A stretch of DNA of 64,000 nt from Sambucus nigra (GCA_949130495.1 OX422216.1:100633967-100697966); one strand, 5' to 3'. Counted from the first letter of the stretch, positions 1-12,485 are shown. Notes: generated by a model from the letters alone, not told the origin. A program made the numbers and translations.

Positions 1-1259
1 GAATTATTTCACATTAAATTGAATTTAACTAACTTAAAAAGGGAAATAGGAGTCTGCCAGGAGGGGTCGATCGATCGAGGTCTGAGGCTCGATCGAGCGA
101 ACCTTCGATCGATCGAAGCTCTGGGCTCGATCGATCGATCAAGCAGGTATGCGAAATCTGCAGATTTGTAGTTACTGGTTTCATCTTCTAACCTTCACTA
201 ATTCCATAATTATCATACCCAATTGACCCAAAATTCATACCACAAACGTTATATCATCATACCAGGTATTTCTAACGTAAAGCATGTAGATTTCTAACAC
301 CAATCATGGATTTATGGCCCAAAAATTTATATAATTATCAAGAACCCTAGAATTTTCATAAACAGAGTTCCAACCAGTATTTCCAGAAAAATTCTTCTTA
401 TAAACATCATAATTTCGTGGGTAATTCCTCTACATGGCAAGGGTTTCCAGAATTATAAATTTATCCATCACTACATGCAATTTCCTAACTCATATCTTAG
501 GTTTCTTCCATAAAAACTCATTCTAATTACTCCTAAACTAATATGAAAGATGCATCAATGAAATAATCAAGATAAACACTTGCCTAGGATTTTTGGTGTT
601 ATGATTTTCAGATGATTTTGGTGTGGTTGCGTTCCCCGTCGCGCGATCTACGCGTTGGTAGTGGTGGCGGTGCAAACAAATGGATTTTGGGCATTGGATT
701 GCCTTGGAAGCTATCTCCTTCCTTCTCCTATGGCCGTCACTTGTCTTTGGTTGTTCTAACCCTAGAAGACATCCTTAGACATATGATATAACCCTTATAA
801 TTTCGTGGGTTTAATTACCCATAATTGCGAAATGTCCAAAACGCCCTCTCGGGGTACTAATTAGGCCTAAAAACGCCCCGAGACCCAAACTAAACCCCCG
901 GGTACACTTTTCTGACTATCTCGACCCTTCTGGACGCGTTGGCGCACTCAAAACGACCATACGAACAACTTATAAAATATTCACTTTTATTTATCAATAT
1001 TTAGTCCCGACGCGACACGGACGCGTCCCGACTCAAATTTCCAAAATTGTCATTTTATTCACTCGTGACATTCAATATAACCAATATTATATATTACTTT
1101 GCTCATTAGTAATATTCAACAAATTTTCCCATAATTACTAACTCTCATCACGTTAATAATTATAACATAATTAATTTCAGGATTTTTATTAAATAATTAA
1201 TTCACATTAAATTTAATAAATCCCCAAATTAATATAGCATAAAAATACGGGGTATTACA
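1..1259 (-). mobile_element. LTR of a Tekay-type Ty3/gypsy element, subfamily A (cut by window edge)
   Basis: This stretch aligns with the last third of the two LTRs of the complete element at 51237-62185: the same GATCGATC cluster, the same GTCGCGCGATCTACGCG block near 640 and the same terminus GGGGTATTACA. Orientation is taken from the complete copy, whose genes are on the minus strand. The sequence right after it (from 1260) aligns with the middle of a different LTR subfamily, so this LTR appears to be inserted into the left LTR of element C. Its other end lies outside the window, so solo LTR and full element cannot be told apart. No coding sequence is seen. Confidence 0.8.
66..142. repeat. 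Cluster of TCGATCGATCGA palindromes in an LTR
   Basis: Four imperfect copies of the self-complementary TCGATCGATCGA occur within 80 bp, separated by 10-16 bp spacers. The same cluster lies at the equivalent place in both LTRs of the element at 51237-62185. Confidence 0.9.
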
Positions 1260-1395
1260 CGTCTCACCCCTAATAAAATCATACAATATAACAATGGACG
1301 ACTATGACCTGGGGAATATCCACACCCTGCTCCTCAAGCCAGGGGCTCACCCTCATCGCGCAACTTCCCATGATAGCATTAGAGGGGGTATGCTT

Positions 1396-1465
<70 letters not shown>
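1396..1465. repeat. (CA)n(TA)n microsatellite
   Basis: About eight CA units run directly into more than twenty TA units inside the element C LTR. Open frames across it are only translations of the dinucleotide repeat. Confidence 0.95.
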
Positions 1466-1467
<2 letters not shown>

Positions 1468-2164
1468 ATCCACACATAGATATATATACATATCCGTGTC
1501 ATATTATATATACTTTAATCACATAGTATATATATATACATATTTATTAATCCTCAAATGTATATATGGCTACAATTGCCAATCTCATAAGTATTTTCCT
1601 ACTTCAATATGCCTCACACCTTAATCATTATTTGGGATTTATATACTCTCCAAATATCTCGATTCATAATTATATGATAAGTATAACCTCAACTTATCTT
1701 TAACCTATAACCCAAATTTCATCCTAGTCACCTCGTAGGAGTTACTCACTAATTCCATACACACTTACTTTTTCCCATTCGCAGGATTATTTAGCTATAA
1801 TCACACGCTAAAATACTCCCTCGGGTGTCACTCAATCCGAACATCCATAATTAAATAAGTCTTGGATTTTACCCAATTAATCCGAGGTATACATTTCACT
1901 CCAATAATAATTATTTAAAAGTCCCTTCTTATATTTCTGCAAATCCCAATTTTTTCTAATCCTTCAATTTGTCTAGTTTCCTTGAAAATATACCTTAGTT
2001 CCACACAATTATAACATCCTCCTAGAACCCATAAATTTCCCCCAAATGGCTAGTGATAATTTCCTAGATGAATACTTATTTCCTCAAATAAATAAACTAG
2101 GAACAACTAAATCGGAATTTATCCCATAATTAACCCTAGGGAAAAAGTGCCAAAAATCCCGAAG

Positions 2165-2240
2165 GGTCGATCGATCGACCCTTGGCCCTTGATCAATCGA
2201 TGGTCGATCGATCGATCCTTTACCCTCGATTGATCGATCA
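2165..2240. repeat. Cluster of TCGATCGATCGA palindromes in element C LTR
   Basis: Four to five copies of GATCGATC-type palindromes in 76 bp, some with one substitution (GATCAATCGA, CGATTGATCGA). The spacers differ from those in subfamily A, so the arrangement is not simply a conserved block. Confidence 0.88.
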
Positions 2241-3140
2241 CTTCGGACAGCTTCTTCTCCGAGAAGCTATTTCGGCCATTAAAGCTTCTCCCAAGCTTGT
2301 GTCTCCTCACTTGACGTCCCCCAACCTCAATCAACTATATATACACAAACAATAAGGGTTCTAAACATCCTAGAACACATTTTCCAACAACATTTTTTGA
2401 TTAAATCCTAAGTTTTCCCATTGGGATATTTTTCGGGGTTAACCCGTTTACTTTTTCGAAAACCCGCTTTTGTTCACAAAAACCCATCTCGAAAATCTTT
2501 GTGATTTATCACTACCAACTACAATATGAGATTTATGCTTTAAATGAAATAAGCAAGTAAACACTTGCCTCTTGGATGCAATTCGACGATCCCGAGTCGA
2601 ATCCCGCGGAGTTTGGTCGGAACCTCCCTTTTCTTCCTCTTTCTCTCCTCCTTCCCTTTCCTCTTTCTTTTCTTCCTTTTCTTTCCCCCTCCCTTGCCTT
2701 ATATAGGGAGAAAAAGGGTTTATCCCTTATTAAACCCAAAAACGACTCGTTTACTCAATCACGAGTCCCTATAAACCCAAAAATTCTCATAGCGTAAACA
2801 ATACCCCCGGATACTCTATTCTAACTAGCTCGGCCATTACGAGACCAGCCGCACAATCGGAATTTCCATCCGAGGTACTTGACTGCAATTCAACATATTA
2901 ACCCAACCCTACTTAATGCGGGTTCTCCCATTAAGACATCATCCTTTGTCGATTTTCCCAATGGCGACATATAATAAAATACTTCGAATCATTCACTTAA
3001 TCCTAAAAGTAAATATAAAATATATCGAAAATCATTAAATCATTGAAAACCTCAAAATTTACTATTCATGATAATTTCTTAAATTCCCAAATCGCACTTA
3101 ATTATTAAATTTAATTTCCCATAAAGTGCGGGGTATTACA

Positions 3141-6100
3141 TACTCCCCCCTTACAACGTAACTTCGTCCTCGAAATTCACATAAAACCAATGCTACCAAC
3201 ACTAACCTAGGATCGCTCCACATCCTAATGCCTCAAGGGGAAAGGTACTAACCCAATGGATCTCAACCATGCACTCATTCGACACTCACCTCTAACCAGG
3301 TTTATATGACACTATACTGCTACCACGGTCGTAAAGTGACTCTAATAACGTCATATCACACCCATCGTTTCTAATGCCCCACGTAGAAAGACGATCCTAC
3401 AGCCGCCACTTTAACGTCCAAACATGGTTCTAAACGTTTGCTTACTCTAACGTTTGACCACTCTCATCAGTGTCATCGCTTATCTTGCGCATACAACCTG
3501 TAATTGCCCTATACAATTGGATTATTGACTACATCTTACGACGTTCCACCCAACACACTCCAAATCCATTTGTGACTACCTCACGGCATAAACTTCAACT
3601 TTATATACTACACCCCTTCTATTTCAGGTGGTATATAAAACAACCTTACCAGGGTATCCATTCATCTTTTTAACCCAAACTCATTTGCACAACCCTTATA
3701 AACGTGACACACGTAACACTCTCTCTAAATATGGGCCTTATTTCCTCGGTGTAACACTCACACATGGGTTTTCCTAACCCGTGGAATTCAATTCTTCACA
3801 CGGTTAGTCAACCAGTCTTCTTGTGGTTACTCACATCGATTTCCTTGCATCGGCGCCACTAATCCTTCTGACATAAAATTCTGATAATCCTATGATCGAT
3901 GTGTCTCCAACACACGTAAAACTAATACTATCCTAAATATCCATAGTGCCCATGGCCTCCCTCAACTTCTGACATTTGCTCGGTTTCATGCATGGGACGT
4001 CTCGTAAAGCAAAATCTAGATAAGAAACTCTCCCGTTACACTACTTCCTCGCGTTGTCGATCATCGAGATATAACGACCTAAGGCACATCAACGGAACGT
4101 CCTCAATCCTATCTTGCTAACCTACTAACATTCTTCTACCACTCTGTCCTTCTATCTTGACGAAAAGGAAAAAATCTAACTAATCAAGGCTCCTACTCCC
4201 TTCAAACATGTCATGAACATTACATCCAAAACACACTTCTTCCAAAATTTGCCTTTTCATTAAGGCCTCGCTATAATCCTCAAATCAATTTCTCTAACTC
4301 CAGCTTCACCCACCTACTTACGGTGAGAGGACCACTTTAGTGCTTCTCCATAGCACTTACATTTCCATAATCTCATCATGATCATACAGATCTCAGTCTA
4401 TAACATTTCCTCCACACTAAATGACTTATCAACGAAACCAACATCCCCGCATCCTATAATATCTCTCCACTCCCGACATCGTTAAGGTTCATGCGTGGAG
4501 CGTCTTGCAAGTGAAATCCAAACAAGGAACCCTCCAATATACTACTACTTAACTTTGTCGGTCGTGGGGGTCCGTTAACTTAAAATATGCCACTTGGATA
4601 AACCCATCCCACCAATCTACAAAATGTGGTCAGAACTCCTATTTCCTTCCACGAGCCACACCACCAGGCGCTTGTACTAACACTAAGTCCTCAGCACAAG
4701 CAACAACGAGCTTAATCTCACAGCTTAACAATAAATCCAACGCACCTTAAATCAGATCTATAAGGTCTCCACTCATTCGAATCATAATAACGAAATGTCT
4801 GCTCACCAAAGTTTCCATTTACCCATAATAACAAAGATGAACTCAACCTATATCCAGGTGAGATATCGCAACAACCTGTTCTAACTGCGGACACGATAGT
4901 CTTGCAATCATTAGGCTGCTATTGTTCCGATCAACAAAGAATATTTTATACTCAGAATAATACCATACTCATATTTTACACATAAAACCAGTAGTACAAA
5001 CTAGATATATACACAAAATATCAACACCCTCTTTTATAGCGAATGAAAGAAAATAGAACTCCGCTACTGCGGAAAAACACATAGACCTACCTTATACAAT
5101 ATTAATACCGCCACAAAGCTCGAATTACACATAAGAATCTAGGGTTAGTGAAATACCGCGACTCTATCTAGTCACACCAAATATACCTCCTTCATCTGAG
5201 GTAAAACTCATAATAATAATTTTCCCAGTCAGTCGAACCAAACTATTTTAATTGATGCCCCATATCGGCACCCTATTCTTATCCTTTAATTTTTATTAGG
5301 CAAGGACTACCCATGTCGTTCTATACTCCACATAGAGACATATCCCCATCTCTGGCCAACATGACCATGTTAAGATTATCAGTATCTCGGACTCTATAGC
5401 CTCGATCCTGACAATCGCCTTCATAGTCCCCTTAACTTCTTCATTATAAGGAAACTCTAATATCATCTTCTACAGCTCTGGTTCCATGAATTCCCCGGGT
5501 GGATGTCCACTAATGGGTCCCATGGATATAAATTCTCCACAAGTGTTAGCAACATTTATTCAGCGAGACTATCATTCCACTGAAGGACCCTGTCTTCATT
5601 GTACCAACATTACTTCGGTACAAAGCTTACTTATCCTTATCACTCTTGATTCACGGGCGGCATCTAATCGATCCTTATGTGAATGATCCAAACACTGCAT
5701 TCTCTTCATTACTGATAAACCAAAGGAACTCATTGTTAAAACTGTTTGTAAGATTTCTTGACGAGGAAAACATCCTGCTCCCCCGAATATGGTGACTACC
5801 GTTCCCACCATTTCAACATTACTCCTATGAGTGAAAAAATTTCCTCAAATTTTCACATATGATTATTTTTCAATAACCTGCTCTAAGCCCAAGCTCCCGA
5901 GCCTTCTACTTCCACCGTGTAAAGCTACACCGACTCCGTATAACTTAAAACTCAACGGATGGTCCTTATCAAAGACCTCTTCGAATCCTTTAGCTACACC
6001 AGATAATTCAACTTTACCGGGTAATTCAAGTTTAGCATGACTTCCTACTACAGTGGTACTCAGATACTCATGATTACTATATAGTCGCCACAATAATCCT

Positions 6101-6417
6101 TAGCAAATGCTACAAGGGGAGTGACCCCTGCTGCGGTCATAGTCCCTGACTTAACTAGCTGTTCCAGCTAAGCCCTGCCTCTTGCTGCCTTCATCACGGC
6201 CTTCCTTAGTCGCCCTTCCTCGATTAGCACATGAACCTCAAACGAGCGCTCAAAATATTAACTATAATCTTATGTAATAAGAGGAGAACAAAATCTCATA
6301 AGAGGAATCAACAATCCTAATTCCTAAGGCTCTATATCAAATCGAAGCCAATGCTAAAAGCATAGTACGTCTGTCAAGAATCCTAAGGACACTAGAACCT
6401 GATGCTCTGATACCATC
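3141..6417 (-). mobile_element. Internal region of element C, probably non-autonomous or heavily decayed
   Basis: The region lies between a polypurine tract (minus-strand purines at 3141-3152, next to a GACGAAGTTACG motif like the GACGAAATTC found before the tract in elements A and B) and a primer-binding site at 6404-6415. It is 3.3 kb, against 4.9 kb in element A. I could not recognise gag, protease, reverse transcriptase or integrase on either strand. The longest minus-strand frames are 76 codons (5863-6093) and 71 codons (5596-5811), unlike anything I know. Two blocks (3985-4080 and 4490-4575) resemble 7170-7260 in this element's own LTR, so LTR-derived sequence has been copied into the interior. 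Either a non-coding derivative mobilised by a relative or a very old copy. Confidence 0.6.
6404..6415 (-). promoter_or_regulatory. Primer-binding site of element C (initiator tRNA-Met)
   Basis: The minus strand reads TGGTATCAGAGC, the 12-nt complement of the 3' end of plant initiator tRNA-Met. It lies two bases inside the LTR start at 6418, with the same spacing as in elements A and B. This fixes the element's orientation as minus. Confidence 0.9.
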
Positions 6418-7311
6418 TGTGACACCCCGCCCAATACAATACTGGGCGATCACTCCTGTACCAAATTAAAATAGGAGTCGTATATGGTTCATTCTTAGCA
6501 TCACTGTCGAAAACCAAGTTAATTACTGATAACCTATTAGGCTGGCGTCAGAATTTTATTTAACTAATTTTTTTAATCAAATTATAAAATTAAACATTCA
6601 CACAGTTTGAATAAATAAAACTAAAATGAAATATAATAACCGAATACTCGGTTGAACATAATACAACCATATCGAATCCGCATAAAAGGCGGTAAAAGAA
6701 TAAATAAATGTAATTGGGTTGTTAGCCCAAATGTTTATACAATACCTCCTATCTAGATTACAAGAATGGAAGCGTCTACAGTGAACCTGCATGCATCCAC
6801 AGCTACCGCAGCAGACATCTGACTCGGAGGAATCTTTATCCAGGCGTCCCTATGTCTGAACACCTATATATATAATATATAGCAAGAAAGGTAAAAATAG
6901 GAAAATGGGCCAGAGCCCGAATTGTAAAAATATTTTGCAAGTGCATAAATGCTATTTTTATTAAAATGTGTTACCTCATATTTAAGTTGGTATTTCACTC
7001 CCACGAGATAGCCCTTGCCTCTCTTCTAATGGTGTACACCTAACGCATCCGTTTAAAACATCCTAGTTAAGCTACCCCGCCTAACTAATCTAATTCACCC
7101 ATCAGCTAGAAACCTCGACATCCCGAGTACTAAGGGCTAAACTTCTCTCCATTCTCAACACTGCACTGCGTTCGTGCGTGAGGCGTCTCGCGAAGCGAAA
7201 TCCAAATAAGGAACCACCCTGATACACTACTGCTCGGCAACGTCGATCGTCGAGATCCATTAGACCCTCAGAACGTGACGTATATATAAGACTCATATAT
7301 ACAAACAATAA

Positions 7312-7343
<32 letters not shown>
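6418..7343 (-). mobile_element. Right (5') LTR of element C, truncated
   Basis: It begins TGTGACACCCCGCC and keeps landmarks of the Tekay LTRs in order: GGTTCATTCTTAGCATCACTGTCG (split across 6488-6511), GGGCCAGAGCCCG near 6925 and CTCTTCTAATG near 7020. It stops in a TA microsatellite (7316-7343), where a LINE fragment begins; the remaining two thirds of the LTR are not found beyond the LINE, so a deletion or rearrangement followed the insertion. The strand is given by the primer-binding site next to it. Confidence 0.75.
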
Positions 7344-7346
<3 letters not shown>

Positions 7347-8655
7347 CAAATATTAAGAATCTTATTGTGGAAGATAAAGACAGGCTCATTTGGACTTTAT
7401 CCACTTCTGGTGATTTTACTTTTAAATCAGCCTATAAGGCTCTGAAAAATGCCAATCCTTCATCTATAAGTTGGAAGTTTATTTGGAATCCCGTATGCCC
7501 CACCAAAATTTCAGTTTTTACTTGGAAACTTCTCAATCATGCTATTCCAGTTGATCTTCAACTTCATAAAGTAGGTATTAAACTTGCTTCCCAATATAAA
7601 AACTGCAAAGCTGATGAAGAATCTCTAAATCATTGCTTCCTTTCATGCCAAACCTCATACAACATCTTGTACTACTTTGGTCATATGCTTTCTTGTAAGC
7701 TCAATTTTGACTCTTGCAAATCTATGCTCATTTCTTAGTGGCTCTTGAGAACAAAAAGTGACTACACTAAGTTCGTCCTTATCAACTTGCCCAAATTCAT
7801 TATGTGGGAGTTATGGAAAGTAAGAAATAATCTTATATTTGAGGAAAATCTTATTAATGAGATTGACATAATTTTTAATATTATAAAGCTAACAAGCAAC
7901 TGTGTAAGCTCTATCTATTTATCAGATGTTCCTCTCAATGTAGACCTATTATTGGAAGATATCTTCAAGATGAAATTTGTTCATAAACTTCCTATAATTG
8001 TAGAAGTTAGATGGACTAAACCTAAAATTGGTTCTCTTAAACTAAATGTGAATGGATCTTTCAGTGATAATCAAGATTCCAGTAGCATACGAGGGGTTTT
8101 TAGATATTCTAAAGTAGATTTCATTAAAGCCTTTTCAATATCCATGCCTTCTTCAAATAGTCTTCAAGCTGAAGCTCAAGATATGCTCTATGGTATTCAA
8201 CAATGCATCACAAGAAATTTGGATAAAGTGTGCATGAAATAAGATTATAAAACTCTAGTTACCATTATTCAAGGCAAGTGCAAACCTCCTTGAATTATCT
8301 TCAAATAATCTCAGACATTCAGTCAATTTTAACTCAAAATTAGTACATTTGGAGGCAAGGAAATTCAGTTGCAGATTGCTTAGCCAAATTAGCCCCATCC
8401 TCTAACTTTTCTTCCACTTTTCAAGATCATTCCTCTCTCCCCAATTCAATCAAAGGCTGCTTGAAGATGGATAAATTATGTCTAACTATAATTAGAGTTA
8501 GTAAATAAAGCTTTGTAATTGGAGTAAGTATAAATTCCCATGTTTCCTTTCAAGTTTTCAATTATTTTTGTCTTTGGCCTATGGAGAGGCTTTCCTCCAT
8601 AAATAATTTATATAATTAGTGGGGGTATTTCCCTATTTGATAATATATATATTAG
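7344..8655 (+). mobile_element. 5'-truncated LINE (L1/RTE-like plant type with RNase H)
   Basis: Plus-strand LINE remnant holding only the last part of ORF2 and a 3' untranslated region. The 5' break lies in TA repeats (7316-7343) and the 3' end runs into ATAATATATATATTA (about 8637-8653), so the target was probably the microsatellite. The 3' UTR contains the inverted pair GGAGAGGC/GCTTTCCTCC near 8582-8600. 5' truncation is normal for LINEs because target-primed reverse transcription often stops early. Confidence 0.8.
7367..8507 (+). pseudogene. LINE ORF2 C-terminal remnant: zinc-binding RT domain plus RNase H
   Basis: The first part (7367-7738) matches the zinc-binding domain at the end of plant non-LTR reverse transcriptases: a WKFIWNPVCPTKISVFTW-like start and a cysteine/histidine ending NHCFLSC. 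After an in-frame TAG at 7736 the same frame runs on to 8242, entering a type-I RNase H domain (KLNVNGSF where DGS is usual, then the SLQAEAQ glutamate motif). A frame change near 8300 leads to NSVADCLAKLA, the last catalytic segment of that domain. The first catalytic aspartate is replaced by asparagine. With the stop and frameshift this cannot encode an active enzyme. The presence of RNase H separates this LINE from the one at 22184-27819. Confidence 0.8.
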
Positions 8656-9000
8656 TGAGAGAGAAAGAAGATACCACTGGGAGAATAGGGGTAAAAGTCG
8701 ACAGAACTTCAAAAGGAGCTACCGATTATTTTCCAAAAAGGACAAAAAAAACACTATTACATGAACCAAAAATCAGTTTCAAAAATTAATTTTGGGTTAT
8801 TAGAAGAAAATTTAAACGGGTCTCTGAAAACGTGTTCAAATACATTAAAATTTGGATGATTTGTGGAAAACCTAGCCCTCCAAATCGTGTTCAAATCCAC
8901 AAAAAAATTGGTGATATGTAGATAGCCCCGCCTTCCAAATTGTGTTTAAATCCACACAATCACCATTTACTAATATACGATGAGTGTTAGTAATCAATTT

Positions 9001-9257
9001 CCTAACGAATATATCCGTTAGGAATAATGTGTTGGGGATTTCATTTTTAACGGACCCAATCCTTTAGTAAAATTATTAATTCTAACGGATTAAAACCGTT
9101 AGAAATTTATTATTTCTAACGGAGAATAATGTTTACAAATAATAAAAAGTGTTACTTATGTGAAGACTTATTTTCACATTTATGCTTTTCCTTTTATTTA
9201 CTAACGGATCTAAACTGTTAGAAGTGGGACTTTCTAATAGTTTTACTCTATTAGAAA
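9001..9257. repeat. CACTA subterminal short inverted repeats
   Basis: Four hairpins with 6-8 bp loops lie in 257 bp: CCTAACG/CCGTTAGG at 9001-9022, TCTAACGG/CCGTTAGA at 9081-9103, CTAACGG/CTGTTAG at 9201-9221 and TTCTAATAG/CTATTAGAA at 9232-9256, with single half-sites between them. Such arrays near the ends of CACTA elements are binding sites for the TnpA-type protein in the En/Spm system; here that role is inferred. Confidence 0.7.
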
Positions 9258-9268
9258 ATGTGGTATAT

Positions 9269-9270
<2 letters not shown>

Positions 9271-9364
<94 letters not shown>
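9271..9364. repeat. TA microsatellite
   Basis: About 46 uninterrupted TA units. Open frames across it (runs of Tyr-Ile) are artefacts. Confidence 0.98.
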
Positions 9365-9366
<2 letters not shown>

Positions 9367-11394
9367 AACCAACCAATCCATTTTTCTCACCCTTTCAAAA
9401 TCAATGCCAACATTGAATGGGAGCCAAAATAGTAATCCAAGGCAATTACCAAAAAGAAATTCATAAAAACTCATGCTTGTTAAAATTTTCAAATAATTAA
9501 CGAAGTTGGTATATATAAAAAATGAGAGAGAAGGAAATCTATACATAATCAATATCCATCATATCATTGTGCATAAATGCATAAATATGCATAATCCATA
9601 ACAAGCATAGAGCAATCGTCCAAACATACTAGAAAAGGTCCACATGCACAAAAACATAAGAAAAAATAAATGTTATGATCCATCCATAAGTAGAATCAAA
9701 TGTATTTCAACCAACAATAAGGCCATATGATATATCATCCACCCGCAAAGCCAGACAAGGTATGGAAACCTTCTTGAGGAGCTTCCCACAAATGAGCGTC
9801 AGGGTCGAACACTTCCTCCACACAAACTATCTTTTCTCCATTTTGAGGATGCTTGAAATGACACATTTGTCGTGATGGATCTGTCACAACATGACCTTTT
9901 GCCAAATTTTTACCAAACTTATTACACAATAGGACTTTACGTTCATTCATGGGAATGTGGGGAGGATGATGTGTTTGAGATGCACCAAGCGATGCGAAAA
10001 CATTGTCCACATTTTGGGTTAGAGGAGAATGATGATTAGTTGAGATCGATCTATCACTCGTGGGAGTGTTCAATGGTGCCCTACTTTCTTTCATGTTTGA
10101 TACAATATGACACATAGCCTGTAATATAAATGGACAAAAAATAAAAGTTAAGAGCATGAATAACACAATGAAGTTGTAACATGGCATGACTAAATTTAAA
10201 ACACATGAAAATCTACCTTGAGGGTATCCTTCACAGTGTTTAGTCTTGAGTTGAGTTCAGAATTATTCCATGCATCTTCTTCATTATCTGTTTGCCCCTG
10301 TTTTAGTACCCCGCTCGCAACCCCAACATGAATAAGTTGTGTCCTAGAGATATGGCTTGAATATGCACGAACACTTCCCCTTTTGTCCTTCCTAAATACA
10401 TCAGCAACTACATATGTGTCGATGCCTCCCTCATCATGGCTACTTCCTTCACATTTTCTTCTATTCTCAGCAACCATCAACTCATCCTATAGTATGAACA
10501 ACAAAATGCTAAACTATAAATACATGTAAAAGAGGAAATACTAAAGGATAAAAAAATAATATCACAGACCAAAAATAAAATACTCACATATTTAGCCATA
10601 GCGCTTGCCATCACATTCCCATTTTCATCACTGTGTCCCGCAATCCATTTATTTATTCGCCTAAATTATTTGGTAGGCTCTTCCTTTCCCTATAAGTTTG
10701 ATGTCAAGTGTAAGACTAAAAAATGTTAAGATTGGAAATTATAAACATGAATGCCTACCTTTTTGAATGCTTTCTGGGAATAGCTACAACGCCCGAGACA
10801 ATGGGGAATTTGAAGTTTTTGTTGATTTTTACTATTTTGTTGTTGCATTTTGGGATTATCTTCATTATCTACAAATTTCAGGATCAGTGACTTGAGGCAC
10901 TTCATGACCATTTTTCCTTAAATGATCTCGCAAACTAGACTTGAAGATCCTAAACCTTTGGGACCAAGGTTTCTCAAGAAAAGGGCGAGCAACTTCAACT
11001 GAAACATTAAGTTTAAATTGGCAATGTAGAAAAGTGTAAATAAAAAATAGCAAAAGGTTAGAATACAACAAAATGAGTTTATACATTTTCTTTACGCACG
11101 AACATACTATGATTTAAAAAAGAAATTGTTGAATCCACGATATATCTATGTGTGTTTCGTATTTTAAAAAGGAAAAAACATCATGTATGGATAGTATTCT
11201 CAAAGGAAATTAAATATTACCATTAATGTGTGCCATACATCATCTTTGAAGTGTTGTGGCGCCTTTCCCCAGTCATCATAGATAACGAGAATAAGACTTC
11301 GCGCTAAATCCCTTACACAAGAATTCCACTTCTTACAATTATCACCCACAACAAAGCCGTTGATTTCAACAATGATTATGAGAAGACAAGACTA

Positions 11395-12485
11395 TGTGAT
11401 AATTGATTAACTTCGCAACTTTCTAATATAGCACACTTATTTAATTTCAGCCCCTAAATATGCATCTAAAGTGCGTGTGTCAACCCATAAATAAATAAAG
11501 CATGTGACACAAAATATGCTGAGACACAGATTTCAGGAAAAAAACCCTTTCGGGTAAAACCTTTATTTCACTATGAATATACAAGTCACAACTTACAATT
11601 ACATAGAGAAATCTGCAATGGATTAACGCGCAGCCAACTCACAAAGACACGCAGTCTTGAACTCAGCAAGAGAATACACGCAGCACCCTCCAAGGACTCG
11701 CAGCCCAAACAACAAAGGTAGAACCGCAGCTCTCCTCAATGACACGCAGTCATAACACTTTGTAGAGACTCCCTCAGCAATGACACGCAACCCTCGGTTG
11801 CAAATATCTCCCCATAAAGATTGAACAATAGCAAAGCTTGTGTTCTAGGGTTCCAAAAGATTCACAAAAGTAATTGGGATTTTTGTGTGTGAATCAAAAA
11901 GAGTCTTGGGACTCAAAAAGGTGAAGACTTAGAGTATTTAGGACTCTGAAAATCGTCTTGAAACGTCTTGGAAAACAACTCCCCGAAGTTGGCTTAAATA
12001 AGAAAACTTTGAGCCTAAAAAATCTCGAACAGATCTGGCCGAATTTATCCCAGGCGGACCGGTCCGGCTTGGAGGCGGATCGGTCCGACCTCGAAACGGT
12101 TCTTTTAAAAAATGGCTTCTTCGGTTCGCTTTCAGTCCGGGGTTTACTGGATCTACAGCAAGCGGATCGGTTCGGTTGAGGGGCGGACCGGTCCGGTGGC
12201 GGATCGGTCCGGTATAGAGGCGGACCGGTCCGGCTTCCCAGAAAACTAAAAAACTTTTAAAAGCCTCATTTTGCTTGAAAAAACATTTTATAAAAATTTC
12301 CCAATACTAAATATGAACTTTAAGGAACGTAAAAACAAAATTTTACCAAGTTCATTCTCGCAGAGGCTATGATGTTGAAGACCCTTTGATATTCGGATCC
12401 GTTGATGTAGATGCGATCTTGAGTTTCTTCAATGGTGTAACGGGGTACGACATATAAATTGATAATGGACAAAAATGTCCTTACA
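11395..12485 (-). mobile_element. Solo LTR (family D, copy 1), probably Ty1/copia-like
   Basis: Bounds come from alignment with a second copy at 51107-63169. On the minus strand both start TGTAA(G/T)GACAT and end TATCACA. Shared blocks in order: CGGATCCGAATAT, a TATA box (TATTTAAG here, near 12003), the GAACCCTAG/AGGGTTTTC leader, repeated GCTGCGTGT..TTG units, CTTTATTTATTTATGG and TTGACACAC. The flanking 5-mers CAATC and TAGTC differ by two transitions, so a target duplication is possible but eroded. No coding sequence follows either end, hence solo. Assignment to copia rests on LTR style only. It lies inside the TnpA-like gene. Confidence 0.65.
12053..12235. repeat. Cluster of GGACCGGTCC palindromes in solo LTR D1
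   Basis: Six copies of GG(A/C)CCGGTCCG-like 10-mers, three perfect (GGACCGGTCCG at 12056, 12184 and 12221) and others with ATCGGTCC. Read on the LTR's strand the cluster ends about 45 bp before the TATA-like TATTTAAG, where an upstream promoter element would lie. Confidence 0.9.

Larger units (their letters stand above)
1260..3140 (-). mobile_element. Left (3') LTR of element C, distal part
   Basis: The segment ends in GGGGTATTACA followed by a C-rich tract, as the 3' LTRs of both complete Tekay elements do. Its start matches the middle of the subfamily B LTR (near 36540-36670: CATGATAGCA and the CA/TA-rich tract after it), so the first third of this LTR is missing because the LTR at 1-1259 sits in it. 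It carries its own TCGATCGATCGA cluster at 2165-2240. On the plus strand CTATATATACAC at about 2334-2345 resembles a TATA box, but the element points the other way. Strongly diverged from subfamilies A and B. Confidence 0.65.

Noticed and set aside
66..142. GATC-rich clusters as bacterial Dam-type sites or contamination
   Set aside because: They recur inside LTRs at fixed positions and are replaced by other palindromes in sister families.
1294..1624. Open frames of 61-106 codons across the CA/TA repeat
   Set aside because: Most of the protein is Thr-His and Tyr-Ile repeats from the microsatellite, inside an LTR.
5596..6093. Two adjacent minus-strand frames as a possible captured host gene
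   Set aside because: No recognisable domain, no splice structure and a stop between them; kept only as an unexplained part of element C.
9268..9552. 94-codon minus-strand frame
   Set aside because: A third of it is the TA microsatellite, and the rest has no family match.
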